Positions 49,901 to 57,753 of a DNA stretch of 64,000 nucleotides are shown piece after piece (position 1 is the stretch's first letter; each line of letters begins with the position of its first letter). The notes below the pieces were generated by a model, which saw only the letters and a program-made list of their open reading frames with translations, ran no database searches and was not told where the DNA came from. Origin of the DNA: Tubulanus polymorphus (taxonomy: Eukaryota > Nemertea > Palaeonemertea > Tubulaniformes > Tubulanidae); assembly GCF_964204645.1 (NCBI RefSeq), contig NC_134031.1:16055307-16119306 (forward strand), in the 5' to 3' direction. A program made the translations under genes and the position numbers.

Positions 49901-52193
49901 ACGCTTTTTCGCACCCTTTTTCGCGTAAACCCCTTCTTATGAATCGTACATATCACGGACACTACTTTCAGGCGCAGATTTTTGGAATACCTTCTCAGGA
50001 AACGCGTATATGATACTACTAAGAGATGATAGAAGATTGGAAATTTTGTCAAACTGATTCCAACCATGGACTCTAAAACGAAGGCTTGTCGAATGACTGC
50101 GCACACAGATACTTTATCTACAGCTGATGCTTACGTCATTAATTCATTGGCGAAATTTGATTAATTAAGATTGGATCGATTGATTAATTGTTCGCCGTAA
50201 ACGCGGATGAATTAAAAGTTTATCTCACGTGTAGTACCCTTGATACACCCCTTGATACACAGCGCATCATCAATGAATAATGACGTAACACTTCACGAAC
50301 GTGCGAAGCTTCTAGTAAAGCATAGTACCAGATATAGCAGAAATTGTCATCTACAATTACAGATATTGTAACAAAAACTGACGGAAAAAAGCTAAAACTA
50401 TAAGGAGTGATATGATGCGAAAAAAATAAGTCAAAATTTTGAATAATTCATTGCTTAAATGGAACGCGAGTAACTAATAAGTGTGTTTCGAAAAATGGGG
50501 TATAACGTAATGGATCCCACGGTCGAGTAGCAGATGAGACAATGATGAATATCTAATTTCTGAACAGGCTACAACATTTAAACATCGGTGACAACATCCT
50601 CTTACCCTTATTCTTCGGAGGGTTTTTCGGCGAGGTTTCCGTCGTTCCTGTTTTTTTTTTATGTGGTAGCGATTAAAAAGTTGAAACAAATGGTGTTGTT
50701 GACTTCGATTCGAAATATGTCGAGATCAGATCTCACGAGTTAGTTGGGGGTAACCGACGGTTTTATTCATTTTTTATTTCTTACTTACGTTGAAAACAGC
50801 CGCTATCGCCGTCTCTTTGTTTCCATGTCTCGCAGCATTTATACTTAGTAACGTACGTCCTGTGGAAGGTTTGTCGGTACGTCGTGTAGTATCGTGTCCT
50901 GAAAATAGCAGTCGAATAAAACATACCGATACTCGAATCCGCGTGAAAATGTAGATCAAATGATGTCCCGCTATTCGAATTTTATACGATGGAATTTATC
51001 AAAATGAAACCACAACGATTTGGTTGTATTTTGTATCGTGATTTTCGATAAGTTGGTGAACTTTGTCGAGAAAATTGTTGTCCAGATTTCTGGTTACATT
51101 ATCTCGGTAGCTTACCGTGATTCCACCTGATGACGGCCGTTAGTCAACAACCGAAACGTTGTGGTTTCAATTTGATAAATTCTATCGTATGAAATTCGAA
51201 ATGTAACAATTTGAAAATTTGACGACAGGACGTATATATTTCGACTGAGCTCTTTGCATTTTTGGGTTTTAGTAATTGGATTGGGAGACCGGAGAAGTAT
51301 TTGGCGTGTGCGACCTTGCCATTTGCGCGAGCGATTCATACATCAAAGAAAAAAGGTTTCGATATCAACATCATCCGGTACAGATACGAGGGAACGGATA
51401 ATATTAAAAAAATACTAGTCCGAACGCACATTAACGAGCTATATCCTGTACAGTTAACAGGAAAGAATGTACATCAATTTAATTGAGAGCTACTCGAAAT
51501 AATGATGATTACTCATAATATTTTCATCATATGGATTTTGCATTCGTACTCCGCACTAGAGCTGAAGCATATATAGAAAAGCTCCATATATAATAGCAGT
51601 TACGGTAACTCCGATTTGTCGGGGTAGGGTTTGCGGTGCCCGAAGAGATAATTTGAACCCAGTTCCACGGTGAGAACGAAAATCAAAAAGTGATTTGCAG
51701 TTACTAAAAAATGAAATCTCGGAAAATACCCAATATATGTATATAAATGTGTATTTATATGGATATTTCAGTATTTTAGTGCTGTGAACGGTTCTGTTTA
51801 ATATCAATTATTCAGTTGTTGACGAAGTAGTAAATTTGATATATGTGATAATTTTCATGTCAACAACACTAATAGATCAAGATAATACGCGCCAGTAGTT
51901 AAATGTTTATAGTTAGAGCTCTGTAAATATGGGAGGTGATTGTTTGTTAAACCCGGGTTCCGCGAGGTTGTCAATTATCGACATTTTTTGGGGATTTAAA
52001 GATTGTCTTTAGGTTATTTCATCGATAACCATGTTTGGTTTATCATATAACTTACCTTCTTTCGTATCCGACACACCAGTTTCTCATATATCCGCAGTTT
52101 GGTTTCCATACTTTGACTAGTTGTGTAAATGCCCGCACACACGGGCGCCGGACTCCCAACATCTCCACCTCCTGATACGGGCAAACATTTGGC
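9520..52193 (-). CDS. MEGF6: MEGF6 homologue: secreted EMI plus about 34 EGF-like modules, 34 coding exons (first exon not found)
   Basis: Read on the minus strand from 52193 to a TGA stop at 9522-9520. The 34 exons total 4885 nt, and after one completing base this is exactly 1627 codons plus stop; every junction is phase-compatible. Order: EMI domain (2 exons), one EGF, three EGF-CA, further EGF/EGF-CA exons, a 51-residue non-EGF linker, about 24 laminin/Draper-type EGFs with the CPxGxYGxxC pattern, and a 45-residue tail. No transmembrane segment is seen. Known of the family: MEGF6 is an extracellular EMI/multi-EGF protein of about 1540 residues in human; the related Draper/MEGF10 proteins have one EMI, fewer EGFs and a membrane anchor. 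The EGF-CA block and lack of a membrane helix argue for MEGF6. Nearly all exons are symmetric phase 1-1, one module per exon. The signal-peptide exon must end in phase 2, upstream (right) of 52193. Detailed exon positions are in the block entries. Confidence 0.9.
12368..12725 (-). CDS. MEGF6: MEGF6 last two EGF exons
   Basis: Exons 12725-12594 and 12502-12368, each one laminin-type EGF in phase 1-1. The first reads [14 protein letters not shown].. with a weak donor (GTTCGT); the second reads [18 protein letters not shown].. and ends QTKE. Cysteine spacing is intact in both. Confidence 0.88.
12908..12941 (-). ncRNA. Minimal hammerhead ribozyme-like motif (copy 2, minus)
   Basis: On the minus strand: CTGAAGA (12941-12935), 19 nt, GAAACGTT (12915-12908). 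The flanks form a perfect 5-bp helix I (TATTC before, GAATA after). Helix II has two or three mismatches compared with copy 1. The two copies face each other within the 233-bp foldback. Confidence 0.55.
12973..13006 (+). ncRNA. Minimal hammerhead ribozyme-like motif (copy 1, plus)
   Basis: CTGAAGA at 12973-12979, then T, then a perfect 6-bp helix II (GACTAT / ATAGTC, loop TAGGAT), then GAAACGTC at 12999-13006. The fixed core residues CUGANGA and GAAA and the cleavage-type triplet GUC are present. Helix III would be only the self-complementary ACGU, as described for dimer-acting minimal hammerheads in Penelope-like elements. Helix I pairs weakly here (TACTC against GAATA, one mismatch). Activity is not demonstrated. 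Confidence 0.6.
13108..16021 (-). CDS. MEGF6: MEGF6 exon cluster encoding 14 EGF-like modules
   Basis: Eleven exons on the minus strand, transcription order: 16021-15893, 15805-15560 (two modules), 15442-15302, 15217-15089, 15010-14882, 14769-14641, 14567-14439, 14366-14238, 13930-13673 (two), 13586-13329 (two), 13236-13108. All are phase 1-1 with GT-AG borders. Each module has the form CPxGxYGxxCxxxCxCxNGxxCDxxTGxCxCxxGWxGxxC. The intron at 15559-15443 cuts inside a module: the preceding exon ends at AAGWIGT and the next supplies GCLRRC, so this pair departs from the one-module-per-exon rule. Double-module exons of 258 nt look like simple intron losses. Introns here are only 60-350 bp, the tightest part of the gene. 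Confidence 0.9.
14002..14229. mobile_element. Tandem pair of palindromic repeats (small MITE-like)
   Basis: In the intron between exons 14238 and 13930. Unit 1 (about 14002-14124) runs from GATCCAGGGCCCGGTTCCAC through CAGTTGTGAGTTAGAGTTAAC to its inverted counterpart GAACTGTGGAACTGGATCC. Unit 2 (about 14125-14229) repeats the same pattern with changed bases. Each is a foldback whose arms read CAGTYGTGAGTTAGAGTTAAC. A decayed relative may lie near 27220-27310. Non-coding. Confidence 0.75.
16022..17370. other. MEGF6 intron, no recognisable feature
   Basis: AT-rich sequence between the exons ending at 17371 and starting at 16021. No exon, RNA gene or clear transposon was recognised. Confidence 0.7.
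17371..19627 (-). CDS. MEGF6: MEGF6 exons encoding three EGF-like modules
   Basis: Minus-strand exons 19627-19502 (126 nt, [19 protein letters not shown]..), 17727-17599 ([20 protein letters not shown]..) and 17499-17371 ([20 protein letters not shown]..). All are phase 1-1 with good borders, and the joins give normal CxxxC spacing. The module of exon 19627-19502 is three residues shorter between its third and fourth cysteines. The intervening introns (about 100 and 1770 bp) hold only AT-rich sequence and a TA repeat. Confidence 0.9.
19628..21568. other. MEGF6 intron, no recognisable feature
   Basis: About 1.9 kb of AT-rich intron. Short open frames (for example about 19678-19998 plus) lack splice context and family resemblance. 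Confidence 0.65.
21569..22485 (-). CDS. MEGF6: MEGF6 exons with phase-0 introns encoding five EGF-like modules
   Basis: Minus-strand exons 22485-22343 (143 nt, phase 1 to 0, begins [14 protein letters not shown]), 22193-21861 (333 nt, phase 0-0, from [13 protein letters not shown] to STGCDAE) and 21755-21569 (187 nt, phase 0 to 1, from [15 protein letters not shown] to GDRCDQ). These are the only phase-0 introns in the EGF array, and both interrupt modules. The 333-nt exon covers about two and a half modules. The last module has an additional cysteine pattern ([11 protein letters not shown]). The array is otherwise regular. Confidence 0.9.
22486..24951. other. MEGF6 intron with a (CAG)n tract
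   Basis: About 2.5 kb intron. A seven-unit GCA/CAG repeat lies at 23278-23299. No exon was recognised. Confidence 0.7.
24952..25104 (-). CDS. MEGF6: MEGF6 non-EGF linker exon with RGD
   Basis: Single 153-nt exon, phase 1-1, GT-AG, between the last EGF-CA exon and the first laminin-type EGF exon. It encodes 51 residues with no cysteine: acidic, Pro/Thr-rich ([32 protein letters not shown]). It separates the two EGF blocks of the protein and carries an RGD tripeptide. Both borders have good splice signals (TTTCAG acceptor, GTAAGTTC donor), so it is almost certainly real despite lacking a domain match. Confidence 0.8.
25202..28076 (-). CDS. MEGF6: MEGF6 EGF / calcium-binding EGF exons (six modules)
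   Basis: Minus-strand exons in order: 28076-27951 ([16 protein letters not shown]..), 27526-27404 ([15 protein letters not shown]..), 27049-26930 ([16 protein letters not shown]..), 25853-25716 ([14 protein letters not shown]..), 25572-25450 ([16 protein letters not shown]..), 25324-25202 ([16 protein letters not shown]..). All are phase 1-1. D-[IV]-[DN]-E-C starts mark calcium-binding EGFs; others lack the calcium ligands (ADGGC.., VNPC..). Exon 25572-25450 has extra cysteines (DCC and CGC), giving an atypical bonding pattern. A long intron (28077-35261) precedes this block. Confidence 0.92.
26716..26784. mobile_element. 69-bp pogo/Tigger-like foldback
   Basis: The 5' arm CAGTCAAAGCTCGTTATAAC at 26716 is inverted at the 3' end (CGTTATA..GAGCTTTGACTG on the opposite strand, ending 26784). 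The terminal sequence resembles pogo/Tigger-family termini. Only the two ends survive, so it is a minimal solo foldback in an MEGF6 intron. Confidence 0.6.
28077..35261. other. Long MEGF6 intron (7.2 kb), possibly regulatory
   Basis: No EGF or other recognisable exon. Open frames of 100-135 codons occur on the plus strand (for example 28534-28872, 30366-30698, 30955-31362), but they match no family I know and lack splice context. Parts are CpG-richer than neighbouring introns. A cluster of ATTGG (NF-Y type) boxes lies at 32365-32443, with more at 33162 and 33196 beside GGATTA and TTATCT motifs. A one-sided hAT-like terminus starts at about 31672. Confidence 0.55.
31672..31760 (+). mobile_element. 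hAT-like terminal fragment
   Basis: CAGGGGCGGATCTAGG at 31672, followed by a G-rich then C-rich stretch (AGGGAGGGGCGCACCCCC), resembles the terminal inverted repeat of hAT-type elements. It is nearly the same as the end of the element at 44864. No partner terminus was found, so this is a fragment; the right boundary is arbitrary. Confidence 0.45.
35262..40934 (-). CDS. MEGF6: MEGF6 N-terminal EGF and three EGF-CA exons
   Basis: Minus-strand exons: 40934-40830 (105 nt, classical [13 protein letters not shown]...[12 protein letters not shown]), 36851-36729 ([17 protein letters not shown]..), 36212-36090 ([16 protein letters not shown]..) and 35384-35262 ([16 protein letters not shown]..). All are phase 1-1. 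The first follows the EMI domain directly, as in vertebrate MEGF6, where a GPRCQY-type EGF precedes the calcium-binding run. Exons at 36.8 and 36.1 kb encode modules identical at 31 of 42 positions, so they look like a local exon duplication; the first has a CC pair where the second has CH. Confidence 0.92.
36852..40829. other. MEGF6 intron, with degenerate hammerhead-like relics
   Basis: About 4 kb. Contains a 53-codon minus-strand frame with a signal-peptide-like start (38403-38242), a degenerate GAAACGTC motif at 38467-38474, and a CTGACGA followed by GGTG at 40328-40339 that resembles a decayed repeat of the same kind. No further MEGF6 exon is needed by phase. Confidence 0.55.
38242..38403 (-). 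CDS. Doubtful small ORF, signal-peptide-like, ends with a dibasic GKR
   Basis: ATG at 38403-38401, stop at 38244-38242, 53 codons. The first 14 residues, [14 protein letters not shown], are hydrophobic; near the end is [11 protein letters not shown], where GKR resembles a prohormone cleavage/amidation site. No homologue is recognised and no poly(A) or promoter signal was found, and it sits inside an MEGF6 intron. It may be chance. Confidence 0.12.
   Translation of the reverse strand: MSCRPVCFLMLIVCDTNNFLPSVKSELYNLTDTIPTAPVAATPTGKRSSRDVY
44864..45192. mobile_element. 329-bp hAT-like foldback element
   Basis: The left end CAGGGGCGGATCCAG (44864-44878) pairs with the right end CTAGATCCACCCGTG (45178-45192), 12 of 15 bases complementary. 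The terminus resembles hAT elements. A clean 8-bp target duplication is not visible (CCATG against CCATTG). No transposase, so non-autonomous. Confidence 0.55.
46430..46550. promoter_or_regulatory. CpG-dense block with a perfect 17-nt palindrome
   Basis: Unusually CpG-rich compared with the flanking intron. It includes GCGTATCGCGGGTTCGG, ACCGCGGCGGTTCGAG and the palindrome CGCGTTATTATAACGCG at 46476-46492. Could be an intronic promoter or enhancer, or a CpG-rich repeat. No transcript evidence. Confidence 0.3.
50789..52193 (-). CDS. MEGF6: MEGF6 EMI-domain exons
   Basis: Minus-strand exons 52193-52056 (138 nt, phase 2 in, 2 out) and 50898-50789 (110 nt, phase 2 in, 1 out). The first encodes [28 protein letters not shown] and NWCVGYERR; the second continues [20 protein letters not shown] then [13 protein letters not shown]. 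The cysteines, the WCVGYERR motif and the YKCC end are diagnostic of the EMI domain and closely follow vertebrate MEGF6. The exon before must end with two bases of a codon and should carry the signal peptide; it was not recognised. The intron between the two EMI exons contains a hammerhead-like motif. Confidence 0.93.
51127..51160 (+). ncRNA. Minimal hammerhead ribozyme-like motif (copy 3, plus)
   Basis: CTGATGA at 51127-51133, 19 nt, GAAACGTT at 51153-51160, in the intron between the two EMI exons. The flanks form a perfect 4-bp helix I (CCAC before, GTGG after). Helix II is shortened (GG / CC, plus GTT / AAC). Same 34-nt spacing as the copies at 12.9-13.0 kb. Lies antisense to MEGF6. Confidence 0.55.
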
Positions 52194-52881
52194 CTGAAAA
52201 AAACCCGAATTAATAGAGCAACTTTTAAAAAACCGATAAATTAACGACCAGAATTATTTATGAGTTTAAAAACGATATCGTATTTAGGGCCTATTCAGAA
52301 ATTAAGGTTTTTGAACATTTTTGCACCCATGAGACATGAAATGTGTATCATACAATAAACGACTCCTAACTAAGTTCTATTTTGCGATCCCCGACATTGC
52401 AGCATCAATATTGACTATTAGTAATAAAGAAGTCAATTATCTGATCAACGAAAGTCGACGTAGCTGCATCAATGAACCACATTCTCATTAGTCAATCATA
52501 CTGGTGATTCGAGAGTAGCTGAGTTCATGGCGTGGGGCATTTTTTTACGAAACAGTTGTAAATTGATGTAATTCATCGGCTGTAACGAGAGTTACTACAG
52601 CGCGAAAACTCGGGCAGCCGAGCATCAATCAATCAGACAACGCTGTATCTCATCATGCCGATGAACTAATATCACTCAATTCAACTACAATGCAATTAAT
52701 CTTTATTCTCTAGTGCCAGAATCAGATTTCTGTGAGATTGTTGACGCTGTTATGCTTTGAAATCGGAGAAAATTGTATGTCTAGGATGAATGTATGTAAC
52801 TTTTAATAGAAATGTGATCATGCAGGCTAATGCGGGTAATGTTTAGATGTTGAACTGAAGGCATTGGCTAATAATAGACGA

Positions 52882-53060
52882 TATGATTCAAATACGATTT
52901 AGGATTCAAAAGATTATACTTTCTCTATAGAACCAAGAACCTAGAGAGTCTATGACTATGTATAAATCAACTATGATTCAAACACAATTTAAGATTCAAA
53001 AGGTTACAGATTTCTCTAGAACCAAGCATTTCTACTAGAGAGTCTATAACTATGTATACA
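52882..53060. repeat. Two-copy tandem duplication, about 90-bp unit
   Basis: Both copies start TATGATTCAAA (52882 and 52972), share AGATT/GATTCAAAAG, TAGAACCAAG and AGAGAGTCTAT, and end ACTATGTATA. They are diverged but clearly homologous. Non-coding. Confidence 0.75.
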
Positions 53061-56000
53061 TTTGCTGAGTCTAACGTCCCATAACCCTCCGTGACATCTC
53101 CGCGAACCCGAGCCCTCATCAGTTACATCGGGCTCTCATTTACAACACGGATAGAAAATATGATTTTCTCCTGGCGGTGGTCGTGATGAGGTGGTTTGGC
53201 AAGAAATTCTTAACGAATTAGCATCGTCATACAAATGAATCACAGCGCACGCATATAGGGGCCAGTTTACTGAAACTTCCACCGACAATGAGAATAGAGT
53301 CGGTTAAATTCATTACAGCCGATACAAATTCCGACAATTATTGGTCAACCCGTTGGAAGCAACAGTTCTCGCCGCAATCGGGCGAAATTCGATTACGGAA
53401 ATAGACCGAAAGCAAGTCATTCATTACTAACAACTCCGAAAGTCAATAATAGCGGTTGAAGATGAGGAATGGAAGAGGGCTAAAATTCATCATCTGATTT
53501 AATGCAATTTTCACCACGCTCCCAAATTATCGATTTATACCTATGAATCACGAAGGTTTCGTGAGCGGCGATGTCGGGGAATGACCAGATCCCCCGATAA
53601 CCCCTCAAATGAAAAGAAATACCGTTACCATTCGAATCTATCTCTCATGGGGCAATAAAATATCGTGTTAACGCGAAGTAAAAGAAGAGGGAAATGGGAA
53701 CACATGACGAAATAACAAATCAAACAAAACAGCGTTTCTGATGTAAGCATGTTTGTCTTATCATCGATTAGATGGAGTGAGACTTATACAACTACCAGTA
53801 CTAATCTTGCGAATAAAAACTTTTATTGGATTTTAGGCTTGAAGTTGGCTGGCTGGTGGAATGCCAATGAACCATTATTTCACCGGGCAAAGCTGATAAC
53901 AGGTACTTTTCTTAATTTTCACGTATATACAAATCAAACCATCGTATTCATTTTTGTGAATGTTGTATTTTTCGAAAAAAGCGCCCTGGGTCTGTTTTTA
54001 TTACCAATGCTTGCAAACACGATGATAAATTATCATTAATTGATTGGAGCCGAGGCGATTACGGGCGATTGACCCGTCGATCGTCGCGAGTGGTTTTGCG
54101 CGGTGGATTTTGACAGTAAAATTACCTCGGTACAAACGAATACGCGTATAGACATAACCATTAACGTAAATGGTTGGCAATATATATGTATATATTTATA
54201 TACATATATACATTAAATGATCAAGTCAACGAGGACAAAATAAATATCGCTAAAAATTCCCGCTAGCAGGGATTTGTTTCGGGCATCTGACCAATATTCA
54301 ACATTATTCGAATGAAATTGTTTCTTGTGTACTTAGCGGCTAGACACTATGTACATACTCAAAAAGCTCTTCCTCGGTGGCCTGGTACAAGGAAACACAC
54401 TTTAGATGAAACGTTATATCACAATGGACCAAACACGTTCTCTGGTCATCCTTGGTCACAGATGATCTCTAATAGCAAAATTATAGTGGCTAGATTTGCA
54501 TGGTCATTAAGGACCAACCCGAGTCCGCCCGAAGCCTGGGGGATATACACTTCATCAATGCAGAATGAGATCCTTGATTAATGGATCACACATCTGTTAG
54601 TATTGCCCATGGGCAGCAATGAAACTGACCATAGATCTATCATAGGCTAATACACCTTCTGAAGCGTGGCATCCTCTTAATTGGAATTGAATAAGAAATA
54701 CCCAGAAAACATCCAAATACTTTGGCGCAGAATAGAATATGTTTGAATATAGATTGGTGTGTATAAAGTACTCTAGTCTTGGTAATTTTGACCACACATT
54801 CCTCCGAACGACCGAACTATCAAAATCACAAGCAAATGTCCAATTTGACACTTAACCGTGAACAAACCGTGAATGTTAAAAACTAATTTACTCATGGACG
54901 GGCCTCTGACTTCAATTGGCTTCACATTACATGCCTGGTTGCCGGTTTCATGGATTTAATACAATACGTATTCTCCATAAATACAAACACCGCTTATTAT
55001 GAATAAACAATAGTGAAGCATTATATATATTTAGTCTTCTACGGTGGATAGTGTTAGTAAAAGTACCTTGCCATATCCAGAAATTTTGAAGTCATATCTA
55101 TTTAGTTGCACAACCAGAAAACAACAATTTCGATGAGAAACAGTTTCCCCAACAACAGAAATACTTGTTTTAACTTCTTTTCGATAGGGTTCGTTAGGAA
55201 ATCAGGATATTGACTCTCGACCCGTGCATGAAGAGGTAGGCGCAATAAAAGTCGGTTAGAAAGACGAATCTAGACAGTGTACAGATTTAAAGTTCATAAA
55301 CTTCCAAAAAAGCCCCGGATCGGTAAACATATAAACTGCTCATTGGAATTGTAAATATTGAACTAATTGATTTAGGAAGGATTATCCCTTAAAGTATTTG
55401 GCCATCGGTGACACGGGAAAATACAGACGATTAAAAATTCTGGAGCACTTGCTACCTACAGTTTGTTCCATGCAGGGCAAAATTCTTTGACAATTAAGTA
55501 ATCGCAGTTGGATAATAGAATGTTGATAAGAAGGGAATTTGATCAAGATTTTTGTCATTTTATCTAATAGGTTCGGACTGGAATATGTCGAACAACGAAA
55601 TCGCCGTTGAGTCAGTTTGAAAATGTAAAGATTGGAATTTTTTCATACAATATCGCATTGCCAGTTTTAATATTCATTTGATCATGTAGTCAAAGAAATT
55701 TGATCATACTTAATAAAAACAGGGCATTCGGTGCGTTGTATGATTTGACGGTTTCGGAATCTTACGGGCAAATAATTGCCTATAGACCACCTGCTTGTTT
55801 CAACAAAACGATTTGACATTTGAAATGATTCAACTGAAATTTCCTTCAGTCATACAAAAGTTCCTGGTAAGGAGACCTGGAGAGTTCAAGGGATCCGCGG
55901 TCAAGTTACATCGACGTCGAAGTTTTTATGCACACTTACTGCGGGCCAGGGCAACTTTCTAATGATTTTTTTCTATCGAATACAAATATTATAAACGTTG

Positions 56001-57324
56001 TTAAATACACATGATGAAGAAAATGAAATCTTGTATTCACAACAGTAAAACGATGCCAAACCGCTAATTTCGTAAATTGATTTGTTTGTATTGCTTTTCT
56101 GCGGTGCCATTACATGTGACATAATTTGAAATCTGAGCACATAATAGAAAATACCATGTCAACAGTTAAACTCATCAAATTATAAACTCGTATGTGTCAT
56201 AAGCCAATGCGCAAACCTAATAAACGTGATTTCATTCTCGAGCCCCTAGGTGTAAGTCAGGCCAAGTTAAAAACAATTATTTCGCTCGAATACGAAGACA
56301 TTTCTGCACCACCCACGTTCAGCGATGTCTTCGCGATAAATATTACGTGATTTTCCTGTGGTCAGTGCATCTCAATCGCGGAGCTCAAAACTATATTCAA
56401 AAGTTTTATTCATTATAGAAGAATAAAGGAGGTCCCTCTATTTAGTCGGCTGGTTAATAATTCCCCCAATGATTCCGGGGTCACAGAATTCACAATGATG
56501 AGGCATACATCATTAATCAAAGTCCAATAAATCCATTGCTTTATCGAGGAAATTACAAGCTGCGGGTTACAATAGAAAATGAAACATTATCATGCGAGCT
56601 TATTGTCCATATCCACAGTAAGTTCAGATTCGATAAAGCCCGGTTTTCACAAGGAGAGCATTGCTTGAATGTCACGAAAAAGAATTTAAATTTTACGATC
56701 TTCGTGCAAATTGTAATATTTTGTCTGCCCGTGTTGATTACGGGCCAATTAGTTTATGTCACACTCCAAGATAAACCTCGTACCTCAAGTTTTTTTTTAA
56801 GTAAGACTTTTGATAAGACTTCTACAAAATTCTACGACTTTCTGGAACTCCTCAAGTATAATGAACATTGAATCAGTTTTATGGAAATTACTGTCATATA
56901 AATTAAGGTAGGGCGCTTTTTGCGGTCGCATAGCCCATTATACTCTTCAATTCTAGGAAAACACTTAGCAAACTCGTACAAAATCACTTTATGAAATACA
57001 AAATATACAGGAAGCAGATTCTCTTTCTATTAGATCGCGCTTTAAAAGTGAGTTTGACGCTCAAAGATACTATGTTATTGGCTTTATATGAAAGGTTCAA
57101 GTTTATCTATCTGTTTTTATACTTACATTCCTGCTTTTAATTCGACGGCCGAATTCCATTTTAATTTCAATAGATAAATTAATAAAAAGTTCTGTAATAT
57201 CCTATTTATCCAATGCGTAATCGACGTCATTTTTGAAGTAGAAATAAAACACGCGCTGATAAATACTTCGTCAGTAGTTTTTTCTGAAGGAAGGATGAAT
57301 AAGAAAGCGCTCGCTATCAATTGA

Positions 57325-57689
57325 CTATCTGACGGGCGACTTATATTCTAAGTCGTAAAAAGAGTAATCAACTTTTATTCCGAAATCGGACGCTAGTCCG
57401 TAGTTGACACAAAACTTCACTAAACTCCATTTAGGATACTGGCGCTCTGTGGAAATGATGCGGTGTCGATGATATCTCGATATCTCTGGCGGCTTTACCG
57501 CGACCGAGCGCTCGAGTGTTGTTATCTGTTCGCGTAATATCAACACAAGCACGTGGGACGTCCCGAGGTCAGAGTTAACTGCGAACAATAAATAATCGAA
57601 TTTGAATTGAATATGATTCACTCTCCGGTTAGAGAGCGAACGTAGCTGTTTCGGCACGCGATCGTTCAAGGTCAGGTAGAGCAGCGGCA
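57325..57689 (-). other. CpG-richer open frame next to the C3orf33 start; unexplained
   Basis: A minus-strand frame is open for about 120 codons from an AG acceptor-like site (TTCGAACCAG before 57689), reading EVFVPLLYLTLNDRVPKQ.. to a stop near 57325. Base composition is more coding-like than its surroundings. I do not recognise the product and found no partner exon. It ends about 65 bp before the C3orf33 ATG, so it may instead be the CpG-rich promoter of that gene, or the relic of a divergent gene. Confidence 0.2.
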
Positions 57690-57753
57690 CGAACACTTCC
57701 TGGTTCGAAAATATTGCAAAAATCGGTAAAAATCATGGCGTAAAAGACAGGAA

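Larger units (their letters stand above)
40935..50788. other. Long MEGF6 intron (9.9 kb)
   Basis: No exon recognised. Contains a hAT-like foldback (44864-45192) and a CpG-dense block with a perfect palindrome (about 46430-46550). Open frames of up to about 116 codons (for example 47602-47952) resemble no family and look like chance. Confidence 0.6.
52194..57753. other. Upstream region of the MEGF6 EMI exons; signal-peptide exon not located
   Basis: The missing first exon of MEGF6 should lie here or further right. No minus-strand ATG plus hydrophobic stretch followed by a phase-2 donor was recognised. Contents: the 90-bp tandem duplication at 52882 and plus-strand frames at 53749-54039, 54312-54581 and 56536-56871 that match no known family. 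A CpG-richer block at 57325-57700 borders the C3orf33 start. Confidence 0.5.

Noticed and set aside
50774-50959. Minus-strand 61-codon frame across the second EMI exon
   Set aside because: Different frame from the one that joins the first EMI exon in phase and yields the conserved YKCC end.
54312-54581. Plus-strand 89-codon frame starting MKLFLVYLAA
   Set aside because: The hydrophobic start is short, the remainder resembles nothing known, and no transcription signals are evident.
56536-56871. Plus-strand 111-codon frame with a hydrophobic stretch
   Set aside because: Starts at a non-convincing codon context, has no homologue I recognise and no neighbouring exon.
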